Below are positions 9,723 to 18,157 of a stretch of 36,527 nt of DNA, in pieces; within the stretch, counting starts at the first letter, position 1; each line of letters opens with the position of its first letter. This DNA comes from Candidatus Omnitrophota bacterium. GTDB taxonomy: Bacteria; Omnitrophota; Gorgyraeia; Gygaellales; Profunditerraquicolaceae. The notes beneath the pieces are model-generated. The model had not been told where the DNA came from and searched no databases. It saw nothing but the letters and a program-made list of their open reading frames with translations. The stretch lies in the NCBI GenBank assembly GCA_028716705.1, contig JAQUPI010000014.1, positions 1 through 36,527 of the forward strand, given 5' to 3'. A program made the translations under genes and the position numbers.

Positions 9723-10337
9723 TTATTCTGATTGCGGGACAAAGACTTTCGATTCTAACGCGCTGACCCGTTCTTCCAAGGCCTGGTTCTTTATTTTCAA
9801 TTCTTTAATGGCGTTTAACATCGTCCAGAGGATCGGGTCGCTGTCTATTACCAGGTATCCTTCGCTGTTTTCCCTGACCGCCTCCGGCAAAACACTTGCC
9901 ACTTCCTGCGCTATAAAGCCGATGTGTTCTTTCGAGGGATCGGCTCCGGCAATGTTGTTCTGTTTATACCGGTACCGGACAGGCTTAAGCTCCATGATCT
10001 TGTCCAAGCCGTAGCCGAAATCCCCGACCGCCTCTTTGAGCCTGGCATCCGACAAAACCCCCCAGGTAACGGCGCCGGTCTTATCGGCTGTATTGCTGTT
10101 CACCGCCAAAGAGCCGTTTACGTATAATTTGTAAACTCCCGGGGCTGCCGTCCCTACGCCGACTTTTCCCGCGGCCGCGGTTGCCAGATAAGTATTGCCC
10201 GTTGAGGTTAATTCATTGTAGCTTCCGTATGGCGAGGGGTAATATGTGGTAATGACCATTTCTTCGCAGAAGGCGGGAAAAAATAAAGCCGGCAAAAAAG
10301 AAAAGACGGCTAGAAGAACGGCGGTTTTCTTGCTCAT
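9723..10337 (-). CDS. Secreted short stalk protein with C-terminal S74-type intramolecular chaperone (CIMCD) domain
   Basis: Signal peptide MSKKTAVLLAVFSFLPALFFPAFC; VITTYYPSPYGSYNEL; LSDARLKEAVGDFGYGLDKIMELKPVRYRYK...HIGFIAQEVASVLPEAV; C-terminal coiled coil. Confidence 0.85.
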   Translation of the reverse strand: MSKKTAVLLAVFSFLPALFFPAFCEEMVITTYYPSPYGSYNELTSTGNTYLATAAAGKVGVGTAAPGVYKLYVNGSLAVNSNTADKTGAVTWGVLSDARLKEAVGDFGYGLDKIMELKPVRYRYKQNNIAGADPSKEHIGFIAQEVASVLPEAVRENSEGYLVIDSDPILWTMLNAIKELKIKNQALEERVSALESKVFVPQSE

Positions 10338-10394
10338 GTCATTTCTCCTTTTTTTTAGAAGCCCTGGTTTAAAACGCTCCCCGATGCTACCATT

Positions 10395-11669
10395 TTACAA
10401 CAAAGCCGCTTCAATGCAATCATTTGTTATCTTCTTTAATTTTACTTTTATGAGCTGGTTTTTCAGTTCTTTCGCGGAGCCTGATCTGACCTTGAGATAA
10501 TTGCCGGTATACCCCTCCCATAATTTATTGTCGGACTTGTGCCGCCTTTCAAAAAGTACCTCAACGGGCTTGTTTAAGAATTGTTTCGCGTACTTAAAAG
10601 CGCATTTTTCCGCCACAACCTTAAGGCGCGAGATCCTCGCGCTGATCGCCCGGCCGTTGATCTGGCCCTTTAAACAGGACGCGAAGGTGCCCGGTCTTCT
10701 GCTGTAAGGGAATACGTGCACCCGCAACGGCGCGATCCTCCTGACCAGATTTACCGTATTTTCAAAATTCCTTTCAGTCTCTCCGGGAAACCCGACCATA
10801 ACGTCGGTGGTTACCGCTATTTTCGGGATATTTTTTTTGACTTGCCTAATGAGCGCCAGGTAATCTTCTGAACGGTAGCGGCGGTTCATTTTTCTTAGTA
10901 TCTCGTTGTCGCCGCTCTGAATAGGGATATGCAGGTGCCGGCAAAGTTTTTTTGACAGGGCCATCTTCCTGATCAGGCGCGCTTTAACGTCTCCGGCTTC
11001 TATGGAGCTCAGCCTTATGCGCAATAGCCCTTCGATCTTTTCGAGCGCGCCTATTACGTCTATGAGATCGATCTTCCTGGAAAGGTCCCTCCCGTAAGCC
11101 CCTAGGCAAATACCGCACAATACTATTTCCTTAAAACCTTTTTTTACCAGCTGGCATGCCTCCCTCTTGATCTCGTTTAAAGGGCGGCTGCGCGAGCGGC
11201 CCCTGGCTAAAGGCACCTTACAGTAAGAACAGAAGTTGTCGCAGCCGTCCTGTATTTTCAAAAAAGCCCGGGTATGGCCCTGAAAACCGCGGATCATTCC
11301 CTTATCCTCTTTATTTCCGCAGCCCCGGCTTAAAAAATCAAGGATCCTGCCCTTATCCTGGTTTTTAATTATGTGCGTTACGCCGGTGATCCCAGCGATC
11401 TCTTCGCCGTTTAGCTGCGCGTAGCAGCCGGTAACGATAATTTTCGCCCGGGGGTTCTCGCGAATGGCCCGGCGGACCGCATGGCGTGATTTGCCGTCTG
11501 CGGTTGCCGTTACCGTGCAGGTATTTACGACATAGATATCCGCCTTGCAGCCGTTTAATATCTCTTTGTAATTACGGCGCAGGAACTGTTCTCTTATGCT
11601 TTGGGTATCGTACTGGTTTACCTTGCAGCCTAATGTGATGAATTTAACTGTTTCCATACTGAGGGTCAT
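10395..11669 (-). CDS. mtaB: tRNA (N6-L-threonylcarbamoyladenosine(37)-C2)-methylthiotransferase MtaB
   Basis: UPF0004 KFITLGCKVNQYDTQ; radical SAM DGCDNFCSYCKVPLARGRSRSR; TRAM-like C-terminus. Start may be the internal Met at 11657. Confidence 0.9.
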   Translation of the reverse strand: MTLSMETVKFITLGCKVNQYDTQSIREQFLRRNYKEILNGCKADIYVVNTCTVTATADGKSRHAVRRAIRENPRAKIIVTGCYAQLNGEEIAGITGVTHIIKNQDKGRILDFLSRGCGNKEDKGMIRGFQGHTRAFLKIQDGCDNFCSYCKVPLARGRSRSRPLNEIKREACQLVKKGFKEIVLCGICLGAYGRDLSRKIDLIDVIGALEKIEGLLRIRLSSIEAGDVKARLIRKMALSKKLCRHLHIPIQSGDNEILRKMNRRYRSEDYLALIRQVKKNIPKIAVTTDVMVGFPGETERNFENTVNLVRRIAPLRVHVFPYSRRPGTFASCLKGQINGRAISARISRLKVVAEKCAFKYAKQFLNKPVEVLFERRHKSDNKLWEGYTGNYLKVRSGSAKELKNQLIKVKLKKITNDCIEAALL

Positions 11670-12390
11670 AATAAAACCGGATAAACGCCGCTGCCGCGGA
11701 GGCGGCTGTATCCACGCGTAAGACCAATTCTCCCAATGAAACCGGGATGAATCCCGCCTTTTGAGAAGCCCGGACCTCCCCGGGGGTGAAATCGCCCTCC
11801 GGACCGATCAATACCAAAACGCTCTTCGGTTTTATTTTCTCCAGGGCGCATTTCAACCCTATCCTGTTCCCGGAAAGAGTGGGGATCAGCTTCAAGTCGA
11901 ACCCTGCCGCCTCCGTCAATAATTCGCCTAATTTCTTTACCGTGTCTACCACAGGCAGGACATTCCTTTGGCTCTGGAGGCTGGCGCTAAAGGCGATCTT
12001 CTCCCAGCGCTTTTGTTTCATATATTTCTTTTCCCTGCTCAATTTCACGACCACGCGCTCGGTTTCCAATGGGATGATCCGGCTGACACCCAGCTGCGTC
12101 AGCTTGTCGATGATATCATCCATCCTCGGCCCCTTGGGGATAGCGCACCCGACGGATATTTTTACCGCGGGGGGCGGGACATTACGCTTACTCAATATAT
12201 TAAAAACCATGCCCTTGGAAGACACCCCTTCAAGCGAGCAAAGATACTCATTCCCTTTTCCGTCGGATATCGCCACATTTTCATTTTCTTTCAACCGCAG
12301 GACATCCCTCGCGTGATGCACCTGCTCTTTATCGTCGATGCTTATTTTGGAAACCGAAATATCCCCGGAATGGCAAAATAGACGGTGCAT
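11644..12390 (-). CDS. rsmE: 16S rRNA (uracil(1498)-N(3))-methyltransferase RsmE
   Basis: MHRLFCHSGDI...HHARDVLRLKENENVAISDGKG...LIGPEGDFTPGEV...LGELVLRVDTAASAA; SPOUT trefoil motifs. Confidence 0.95.
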   Translation of the reverse strand: MHRLFCHSGDISVSKISIDDKEQVHHARDVLRLKENENVAISDGKGNEYLCSLEGVSSKGMVFNILSKRNVPPPAVKISVGCAIPKGPRMDDIIDKLTQLGVSRIIPLETERVVVKLSREKKYMKQKRWEKIAFSASLQSQRNVLPVVDTVKKLGELLTEAAGFDLKLIPTLSGNRIGLKCALEKIKPKSVLVLIGPEGDFTPGEVRASQKAGFIPVSLGELVLRVDTAASAAAAFIRFYYDPQYGNS

Positions 12391-13044
12391 TTAAAAAGCC
12401 CTCGAGATCAAATGGACGCCCAAGAGAACGATAATACACCCGCAGGCGCGCTTGAACGCCCGGTAATAAACCGTACTCTTATTTTCCAGCCACCGGGGGA
12501 TCAACCCGGCTAGGACAACCAGCAGTATCAAAGGCGAGATGAACGTGCCTATGCCAAAACAAACAGAATAAACCAGGCTGGAAAACCAGTTTTGTGAGAT
12601 CATACCTAAATAGGAAAGGACCGATAAAAGCGGGGCGCAAGGCAGAAGGCCGATGACCACTCCCGCGGCGATGACGGTTTTCTTGTCGCGGTCCAATATA
12701 CTTTCTCTTAAAAATCGGCAAAACTTAAAGTCCAGGGTTTTACCTAAGGCCATTAATGCCCCGGTGGCGGCTATAAAGGCGCCTCCCGCCGCGAGGACGT
12801 ACTTGTGCGCGCTGCCCAGGAACCCTTCAACCGCGAATTTACTTAATAAAAAAACCGCGACGCCCAGGCACGCGTAAATGAAGATCCTTGCCAGGGAAAA
12901 TAACAGGTAAACGCCGATCGCCGCCTTAGGGCCCTTTTTCATTCCCGCGGCGTAAGTTATAAGGAATGGGCCGCAGGATGCGGCGCAGGGGCCTGAACCA
13001 AAGAATAGGCCTGTGATAAACAGGCTGAAGGAAATACCCAGCAT
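12391..13044 (-). CDS. CcdA/DsbD_2-like (TauE/SafE superfamily-like) polytopic membrane protein with two conserved-type Cys motifs
   Basis: MLGISFSLFITGLFFGSGPCAASCGPFLITYAAG...GLLPCAPLLSVLSYLG...; about six hydrophobic segments. Start set to internal Met just after the upstream stop (ORF 12391..13176). Confidence 0.75.
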   Translation of the reverse strand: MLGISFSLFITGLFFGSGPCAASCGPFLITYAAGMKKGPKAAIGVYLLFSLARIFIYACLGVAVFLLSKFAVEGFLGSAHKYVLAAGGAFIAATGALMALGKTLDFKFCRFLRESILDRDKKTVIAAGVVIGLLPCAPLLSVLSYLGMISQNWFSSLVYSVCFGIGTFISPLILLVVLAGLIPRWLENKSTVYYRAFKRACGCIIVLLGVHLISRAF

Positions 13045-13046
13045 GG

Positions 13047-14507
13047 TTACAATTCCTTTTCCGAAAATACTTCGGCGGTAAAAATGTATATTTCGGTGGA
13101 TTTTTCCTTCCAGGCATTGCGGGACAAGCCCGCTTTCTGGCTGCAAAGTTCGGAAAGAAAATCTTCCTTCGACCATTTCGTTTCTACCGCTACCTGCGGA
13201 AGAAAAACGCCGCTGTTAAATCCGGACCTGACCAGGACTCCATGGGTTCCCATGATTATCTCATCCACCGAATCGACCTTCTTCAAAGGAGAAAGCACGG
13301 AAATCTCGATCTCCACGTCCTCCAATTCATTTTGCGTCAACGGAGAAAAACGGGGGTCATTTAATGCCGCCTCAACCGCCATATCCCTTACCGTAAAGCA
13401 AAGAGGTTGCCGGCCGATGAGGCTGCCTATGCATCCCCGCAGGTTACCCTGTTTATGCAAGGTGACGAAAGAGCCCATTTCTTTATTTAAAAGCGGGTCG
13501 ATGTCCGAAAGTTTACACATTTGCCCCGTATTTAAATAATTTTCGATGGAATTCCGCGCGATCATAAGCAATCTTTTTTTCTGATCTTTATTCAGCATAA
13601 ATATCCCCCTATCCGCGGTTAAGGCACAACTGGAGTATCCCACCGTCCAGGTCCCTTTGGTTTTCCTGCCGGTTACTTCGGCCGAATTGGTATGGCGCAA
13701 GATATACAGCCGGTCGCATCCCAGATCCTTGGCCATGATCAGCGTTGTTACCGCGGCAACCCCTCCGCACAGCTGCAGCCGGTTTTCTTCTAAGCCTTCA
13801 TAGAGCCCCGGCGCGTCCATTTTTTCCAGGTAAGAGAGGGTCAGGCCGTCGATCAGATCCGCCTGGTCGTGATCGTAACCGTGGTACATATCGGTTGAGG
13901 CGATCACGAGTACGTCTTTACGCCCTCCTATAGCCTCTTTCAACAAGCCGGCTAATCTTTGGCAGGCGGCGAGGCTGGCGTTGCCCGTGACAATGGGAAC
14001 GATTTTGATCCCGGGAAAAACCTTCTGCAAAAAAGGAAGCTGGACCTCGACTGAATGTTCTTTCTCAAAAGCAGCCGGCTCAAAATAGATATCCTTATCT
14101 TTATAAAGCAGTTTTTCCGCGAGATCCTTATCAATTTCCAGCTCGCCCAGCGGCGTCCGGAATGACCCTTGCGGGTATATTGACACTCCCCTGAAACCCA
14201 GATGGTGAGACGGCCCGATGACAACGGCAGTCTTGTAAGGCCTGCCCTTGACCAGCTTATAGCCAAAAGCCGCCGCCTGCCCTGAGAAAGCGTAACCGGC
14301 GTGAGGACAGATCAAAGCCGTAATATCGGCTTCCACAGGCCGCGGGTCCGCGCTGTCCAAGAAATTATCGATTTCCCTGGATAATTCCCGCGGATCATCC
14401 GGATAAAAGGCGCCGGCGACATTGGGTTCTTTTACTTCTTGAGCGCTAAGGTTACAAGCGTAAAGAAAAAAAAGCAAAGAAATTAAATTACCGCCAAATA
14501 CCCGCAA
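13047..14507 (-). CDS. AmmeMemoRadiSam system: Memo-like (protein B) - AMMECR1 (protein A) fusion, with N-terminal signal-like sequence
   Basis: Memo half: VAGAFYPDDPRELSREI, CPHAGYAFSGQAAAFGY, VIGPSHHLGFRGVS; AMMECR1 half: GSFVTLHKQGNLRGCIGS...ALNDPRFSPLTQNELEDVEIEISVLSPL. Starts with TTG preceded by GGAG, overlapping the radical SAM stop. Confidence 0.92.
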   Translation of the reverse strand: MRVFGGNLISLLFFLYACNLSAQEVKEPNVAGAFYPDDPRELSREIDNFLDSADPRPVEADITALICPHAGYAFSGQAAAFGYKLVKGRPYKTAVVIGPSHHLGFRGVSIYPQGSFRTPLGELEIDKDLAEKLLYKDKDIYFEPAAFEKEHSVEVQLPFLQKVFPGIKIVPIVTGNASLAACQRLAGLLKEAIGGRKDVLVIASTDMYHGYDHDQADLIDGLTLSYLEKMDAPGLYEGLEENRLQLCGGVAAVTTLIMAKDLGCDRLYILRHTNSAEVTGRKTKGTWTVGYSSCALTADRGIFMLNKDQKKRLLMIARNSIENYLNTGQMCKLSDIDPLLNKEMGSFVTLHKQGNLRGCIGSLIGRQPLCFTVRDMAVEAALNDPRFSPLTQNELEDVEIEISVLSPLKKVDSVDEIIMGTHGVLVRSGFNSGVFLPQVAVETKWSKEDFLSELCSQKAGLSRNAWKEKSTEIYIFTAEVFSEKEL

Positions 14508-15600
14508 TGCTTTCTCCGCAAAATTTGCATTTTCCGCCGGTTAGGTCATTCGAAAGTATTGTGTAGCCGACCCGTTTTACCACGATCCCGTTGCACCTAG
14601 GGCAATATGTATTCTCCGCCGGGTTTCCTCCCAGATTGCCGATATACACGTATTTCAGGCCGCGGTCCAGAGCTATCTGCCTTGCCTTGTTCAGGGTTTC
14701 GACCGGTGTCGGGTTGATCGAAGTAAGCTTATGCACCGGGAAAGCCCTGGAAAAATGCAAAGGCGTATCCGCCCCCAAATTCTCTTTTATCCAAAGGCAC
14801 ATCTTCCCTATTATTTCCGGATCATCGTTATAACCGGATATGACAAGGTTCGTGATCTCTAAATGAACGCCTTCCTCCCTTAATATCTTCAGGGTCCTGA
14901 GCACCGGCTCCAGCGTGCCTTCGGACATCCTGGCGTAATAATCGTCGCTGAAACCTTTAAGGTCGATGTTGGCCGCGTCTAAATATTTTGCCAGCTGCCT
15001 TAAGGGCTCCTCATTTATATAACCGGCCGAATGCATAATATTTTTTATGCCTTTTCGCCTGGCCGCCTTGGCGGTTTCAAGCATATATTCATAGAAGATA
15101 GTCGGCTCGGTATAGGTATAGGCGATGGTCGGGCATCCCGATGCTTCTATTTGCGCGATCACTTCTTCCGGCTCCGCGTAAACGTATCGCAGCTCTTCGG
15201 GAAGCCGTTGCGATATCTCCCAGTTCTGGCAGAATTTACACCGTAAATTACATCCAGCGGTGGCGATGGAAAAAGCGGTTGTCCCGGGCAAAAAATGGAA
15301 CAACGGCTTCTTTTCAATAGGGTCTATATGGACGGCCACCGGTTTGGCGTAAACCAGGGAATACAATACTCCGTCGCGGTTTTTCCTTACCCCGCAGAAC
15401 CCGCGCCTGCCTTCGGCTAAAACACATTTCCGGGGGCATAACCCGCATTGTACGGCCTTTCCTTCCAGCTTTTCATAATAAAGGGCTTCCTTGAGCCCCT
15501 CCGGAGCGGGGACCGCGGTTAAGGCGGGCAAATAAATACTGGCGCAGATCAACACCGACAAAAAGAATAAACCCGCGGATAATCTTACCAGGTTTTTCAT
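14488..15600 (-). CDS. AmmeMemoRadiSam system radical SAM enzyme, with N-terminal signal/TM-like segment
   Basis: QCGLCPRKCVLAEGRRGFCGVR; CX3CX2C in ATAGCNLRCKFCQNWEISQ; C-terminal Zn-ribbon-like CPRCNG...CKFCGESI; N-term MKNLVRLSAGLFFLSVLICASIYLPALTA. Confidence 0.93.
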   Translation of the reverse strand: MKNLVRLSAGLFFLSVLICASIYLPALTAVPAPEGLKEALYYEKLEGKAVQCGLCPRKCVLAEGRRGFCGVRKNRDGVLYSLVYAKPVAVHIDPIEKKPLFHFLPGTTAFSIATAGCNLRCKFCQNWEISQRLPEELRYVYAEPEEVIAQIEASGCPTIAYTYTEPTIFYEYMLETAKAARRKGIKNIMHSAGYINEEPLRQLAKYLDAANIDLKGFSDDYYARMSEGTLEPVLRTLKILREEGVHLEITNLVISGYNDDPEIIGKMCLWIKENLGADTPLHFSRAFPVHKLTSINPTPVETLNKARQIALDRGLKYVYIGNLGGNPAENTYCPRCNGIVVKRVGYTILSNDLTGGKCKFCGESIAGIWR

Positions 15601-15646
15601 ATTATTCTACGCGTGGTTTGCCGCTCTTGAGAGGCTGGAGGATAAG

Positions 15647-15719
15647 TGGAGCAGAGGAGGATCGAACTCCCGGCCTTCGCGATGCGAACGCGACGCTCTC
15701 CCAGCTGAGCTACTGCCCC
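15647..15719 (-). tRNA. tRNA-Ala (anticodon CGC)
   Basis: Minus strand GGGGCAG TA GCTC AGCTGGGA GAGC G TCGCG TTCGCAT CGCGA AGGCC GGGAG TTCGATC CTCCT CTGCTCC A; full cloverleaf, G3:U70 alanine identity pair, loop TT-CGC-AT; no encoded CCA. Confidence 0.95.
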
Positions 15720-15788
15720 GAAAGATTTCGCTGCCTTACTGTCCCGCGGCTCAATTTCACTTCGTTCGCTAAGCGCGGTTTCACATAA

Positions 15789-15816
15789 ATTTAACACAAC
15801 TTAACGCATTTATCAA
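15789..15816 (-). promoter_or_regulatory. Putative promoter of tRNA-Ala
   Basis: Minus strand TTGATA (15811-15816) -16 nt- TTAAAT (15789-15794). Confidence 0.4.
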
Positions 15817-15841
15817 ATAAAAAGTGCTTCGACGAAAGTAT

Positions 15842-16417
15842 TTAATTAGTGGAAACGAACGGCATAGAGATGCGATTTCTCAGGGAAAGGACTGGATTTT
15901 CAGGGGAACCGCAGGCATTCGGGGTCTCGTCGGGATCCCAACAGGTGGTCAATTGAACCTGTAAAAAATTATCGGCCTGGTCATAATCGGCTGAAAAAGA
16001 AAAAACCTTGCGGCTGATCACCTCGTAAGAACCCGGGTAAGCGGCGTAGTAACGCATCTCTTTATCCTCATCGTCAAATTCATAAGCGGTCCAACGGTCG
16101 CCCTGCGTCGCCCTTTTTCCGTCGCCCGCGGAAGAACCGTCAACGGCGAGGTCAATATAGGCCTTGACCCTGCGGTTGGAATCTTCAATGACGATAGCGC
16201 TGTTATCGGCGTCTCCAACGGCCCGGTTGATCCGGCTTGCCATGTCTTCTAAAATATAAAAAGCGTCGTTTTGTAAGCTTATTTTGCGGTCGGAACTAAG
16301 CAGATGGTAATGGCTGTAGATTTCGATGCTGGAAATGCCTATGATGATAACGGCGACAATGGTCGCGGCCAGTAATAATTCCATCAGCGTCAATCCCCGG
16401 TTTTTGATGCGTCTCAT
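15842..16417 (-). CDS. Type II/IV minor pseudopilin with class III prepilin signal
   Basis: MRRIKNRGLTLMELLLAATIVAVIIIGISSIEIYSHYHL; G/LTLMEL prepilin cleavage pattern. Confidence 0.85.
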   Translation of the reverse strand: MRRIKNRGLTLMELLLAATIVAVIIIGISSIEIYSHYHLLSSDRKISLQNDAFYILEDMASRINRAVGDADNSAIVIEDSNRRVKAYIDLAVDGSSAGDGKRATQGDRWTAYEFDDEDKEMRYYAAYPGSYEVISRKVFSFSADYDQADNFLQVQLTTCWDPDETPNACGSPENPVLSLRNRISMPFVSTN

Positions 16418-16418
16418 T

Positions 16419-16799
16419 TTAAACCGCGGGCTGCTCTGTCCAAGATATCCTTAATCTGACCTTGATCAGAGAAGTAGCCGCGAAACCCGGCGTGCGCTCA
16501 TACGTCGGCGTAAAAGTCATGCCGTCTATTTCCTGGGCGCCCGGGCATCCGGAGCCTGCGCTTAAACAATTGCTGCCCCAGAGGTCCTGCCTTACGTCCA
16601 TCTGTAAAGGCGCGAGAAAGAACCTGCCTAATTCCACCGACTGGACCCGCGTGCGCGTTCCCAAAAGATGCTTCCTTCCGGCCAGAAAAACGCCTGAAAG
16701 GCCCAAGGTGACAAGGGACATAATGAGGCTGGCGACTAAGATTTCGGTTAAGGTGAGCGCTTGGTTACGGGCAGCTTTCATTGGGGGAGGGCTCTTCAC
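16419..16799 (-). CDS. Minor pseudopilin with prepilin N-terminus
   Basis: NQALTLTEILVASLIMSLVTLGLSGVFLAGR; start possibly the internal Met (MKAARNQ..., 16781). Confidence 0.8.
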   Translation of the reverse strand: MKSPPPMKAARNQALTLTEILVASLIMSLVTLGLSGVFLAGRKHLLGTRTRVQSVELGRFFLAPLQMDVRQDLWGSNCLSAGSGCPGAQEIDGMTFTPTYERTPGFAATSLIKVRLRISWTEQPAV

Positions 16800-17202
16800 C
16801 GCTGAAGACCATTGTATATACGCAGCCTGAATAAGCTCCGCCCGTTCTTGAGGCGGTAGCGCTTGAATCGGTTGAACTTACCTCGTAATCCCAATTCCTG
16901 GACCCCGCTTCGGGTATGGCAAGCCTGAGATAATCATTTATCTGCCCTATATCGTTTTCTGAACCGGCGCCGACGGGGAAGTAAGCGTTCGCTTCCAGGC
17001 GGTATATTTTCTCCGCGGCCGTGATAAGCTTAAGGTTGGCGATAGCCTCTCTTCCTATGGCGCGCTCTTTGGCTTTGTTGTACTGCGGCAAGGCGATAGC
17101 CGTTAAGATACCGACGATCAGAACGACTAATAACAGTTCCATCAGGTTGAACCCCCGCCTGTTTTTAAGGATACCTTCCTCCTTGTCTGCCGCTATGGAC
17201 AA
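16765..17202 (-). CDS. Type IV pilin/pseudopilin
   Basis: NRRGFNLMELLLVVLIVGILTAIALPQYNKAKERAIGREAIANLKLITAAEKIYR. Confidence 0.9.
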   Translation of the reverse strand: MSIAADKEEGILKNRRGFNLMELLLVVLIVGILTAIALPQYNKAKERAIGREAIANLKLITAAEKIYRLEANAYFPVGAGSENDIGQINDYLRLAIPEAGSRNWDYEVSSTDSSATASRTGGAYSGCVYTMVFSGEEPSPNESCP

Positions 17203-17600
17203 CTGGGATTACATATATCCGCGCCGCAGGACGCGCGTTTGGAACTTTGAAAGCACATACCGTAACTCTTCCTCGTGCCGCATCCCGCCCCCGGGCAGCT
17301 TCTCGCGGCCTGGGCGTATCCGGAGCTGGCGTCGGCGGAGGGAACGCTGAAAGTAAAATTCGAACTGGAAGGCGCGCTTTCAAATATATCTAAATCAGTC
17401 AACGTGGTAGTGTAGGCGCTGTTTTCCATGTAATACCTGTTTTCGGAGGCGGAAATCTCCGCTAACATGGAATAAGCTTCCGCGGCCCGCGCGCTTTCGG
17501 GAGCCTGAGCGTAATTAGCGATAGCTACCAGCACCAAAAGCCCGATCACGACCACGACGACGATCAATTCTATGAATGTGAAAGCCGGACTTTTCCTCAA
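17193..17600 (-). CDS. Type IV pilin/pseudopilin with Cys-rich C-terminus
   Basis: SPAFTFIELIVVVVVIGLLVLVAIANYAQAPESARAAEAYSML...; C-terminal RSCPGAGCGTRKSYGMCFQSSKRASCGADICNPSCP. Confidence 0.88.
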   Translation of the reverse strand: MRKSPAFTFIELIVVVVVIGLLVLVAIANYAQAPESARAAEAYSMLAEISASENRYYMENSAYTTTLTDLDIFESAPSSSNFTFSVPSADASSGYAQAARSCPGAGCGTRKSYGMCFQSSKRASCGADICNPSCP

Positions 17601-17640
17601 CTGAACCTCTGATTTATTTCTAAATTATAATCGGAACCGG

Positions 17641-18036
17641 CTAATATGAACTAATGGTACCCGACTGGTAATCGATACGCCAGTTGCTTACACCGCTGCC
17701 TGCCGTACCGCTCTTCGCGGCCTGTCCCCTGCCGGCGGCTCCATCCGAAGTAAAAGTAAAATCCGCGACTGTAGGCGTCCGGAAATTCACGTCATTAGTA
17801 CCATCATTGTCTAGATCCACGGCTATGTCCACCGGGTCAGCGGCATCTGTCGGCCATGAGCCGTTAAGGCTTTGATAAGCGAACGCGGCTTTCCTCATTT
17901 CGCCTAAGACCGCCTTTGCCTGGGAATTCTTGGCGTTAGCTATGGCCTTCGTGTATTGGCCTATGCCCACTGTTGCCAATAAGCCTATGATGATTACTAC
18001 GATGATCAGTTCCAACAGCGTAAAACCTTTTCTCAT
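17641..18036 (-). CDS. Type IV pilin / GspG-like major pseudopilin
   Basis: MRKGFTLLELIIVVIIIGLLATVGIGQYTKAIANAKNSQAKAVLGEMRKAAFAYQ; canonical G/FTLLE; good SD (GGAGG). Confidence 0.92.
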   Translation of the reverse strand: MRKGFTLLELIIVVIIIGLLATVGIGQYTKAIANAKNSQAKAVLGEMRKAAFAYQSLNGSWPTDAADPVDIAVDLDNDGTNDVNFRTPTVADFTFTSDGAAGRGQAAKSGTAGSGVSNWRIDYQSGTISSY

Positions 18037-18157
18037 GATCCCTCCTTTTTGCGTATATTTAGCTGAAGCGTGATTTTTATATCTTTTTATGCGGCTTTCT
18101 ATGGTTACACCTCCTTTTTATTATATTTAAGATAACTGTTGAGGTCAAATCTTTTCT

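Noticed and set aside
15720-15790. AGCGAACGAAGTGA-type motif near tRNA-Ala as a possible repeat
   Set aside because: Single short occurrence, no arms or copies visible in the window.
15597-15797. 66-aa ORF (…GAVAQLGERRVRIAKAGSSILLCST…)
   Set aside because: It is a translation of the tRNA-Ala gene and its flanks; the 'VAQLGERRV' peptide is a classic tRNA-derived artefact.
16419-17202. Overlapping pilin ORFs as a possible frameshifted single gene
   Set aside because: Each overlapping ORF has its own prepilin signal and full pseudopilin-like layout, so they are separate genes with translational overlap.
18037-18125. Second SD-like GGAGGTG upstream of the major pilin, with an in-frame open stretch from an ATA codon (18100-18102)
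   Set aside because: No valid start codon follows it, and the annotated ATG has its own good SD; possibly a leader feature but not supportable as a longer pilin.
18037-18157. Possible GEMM/c-di-GMP riboswitch in the pilin upstream gap
   Set aside because: A short AAAAATCACGC resemblance only; the conserved GEMM core and paired P2/P3 elements are not present.
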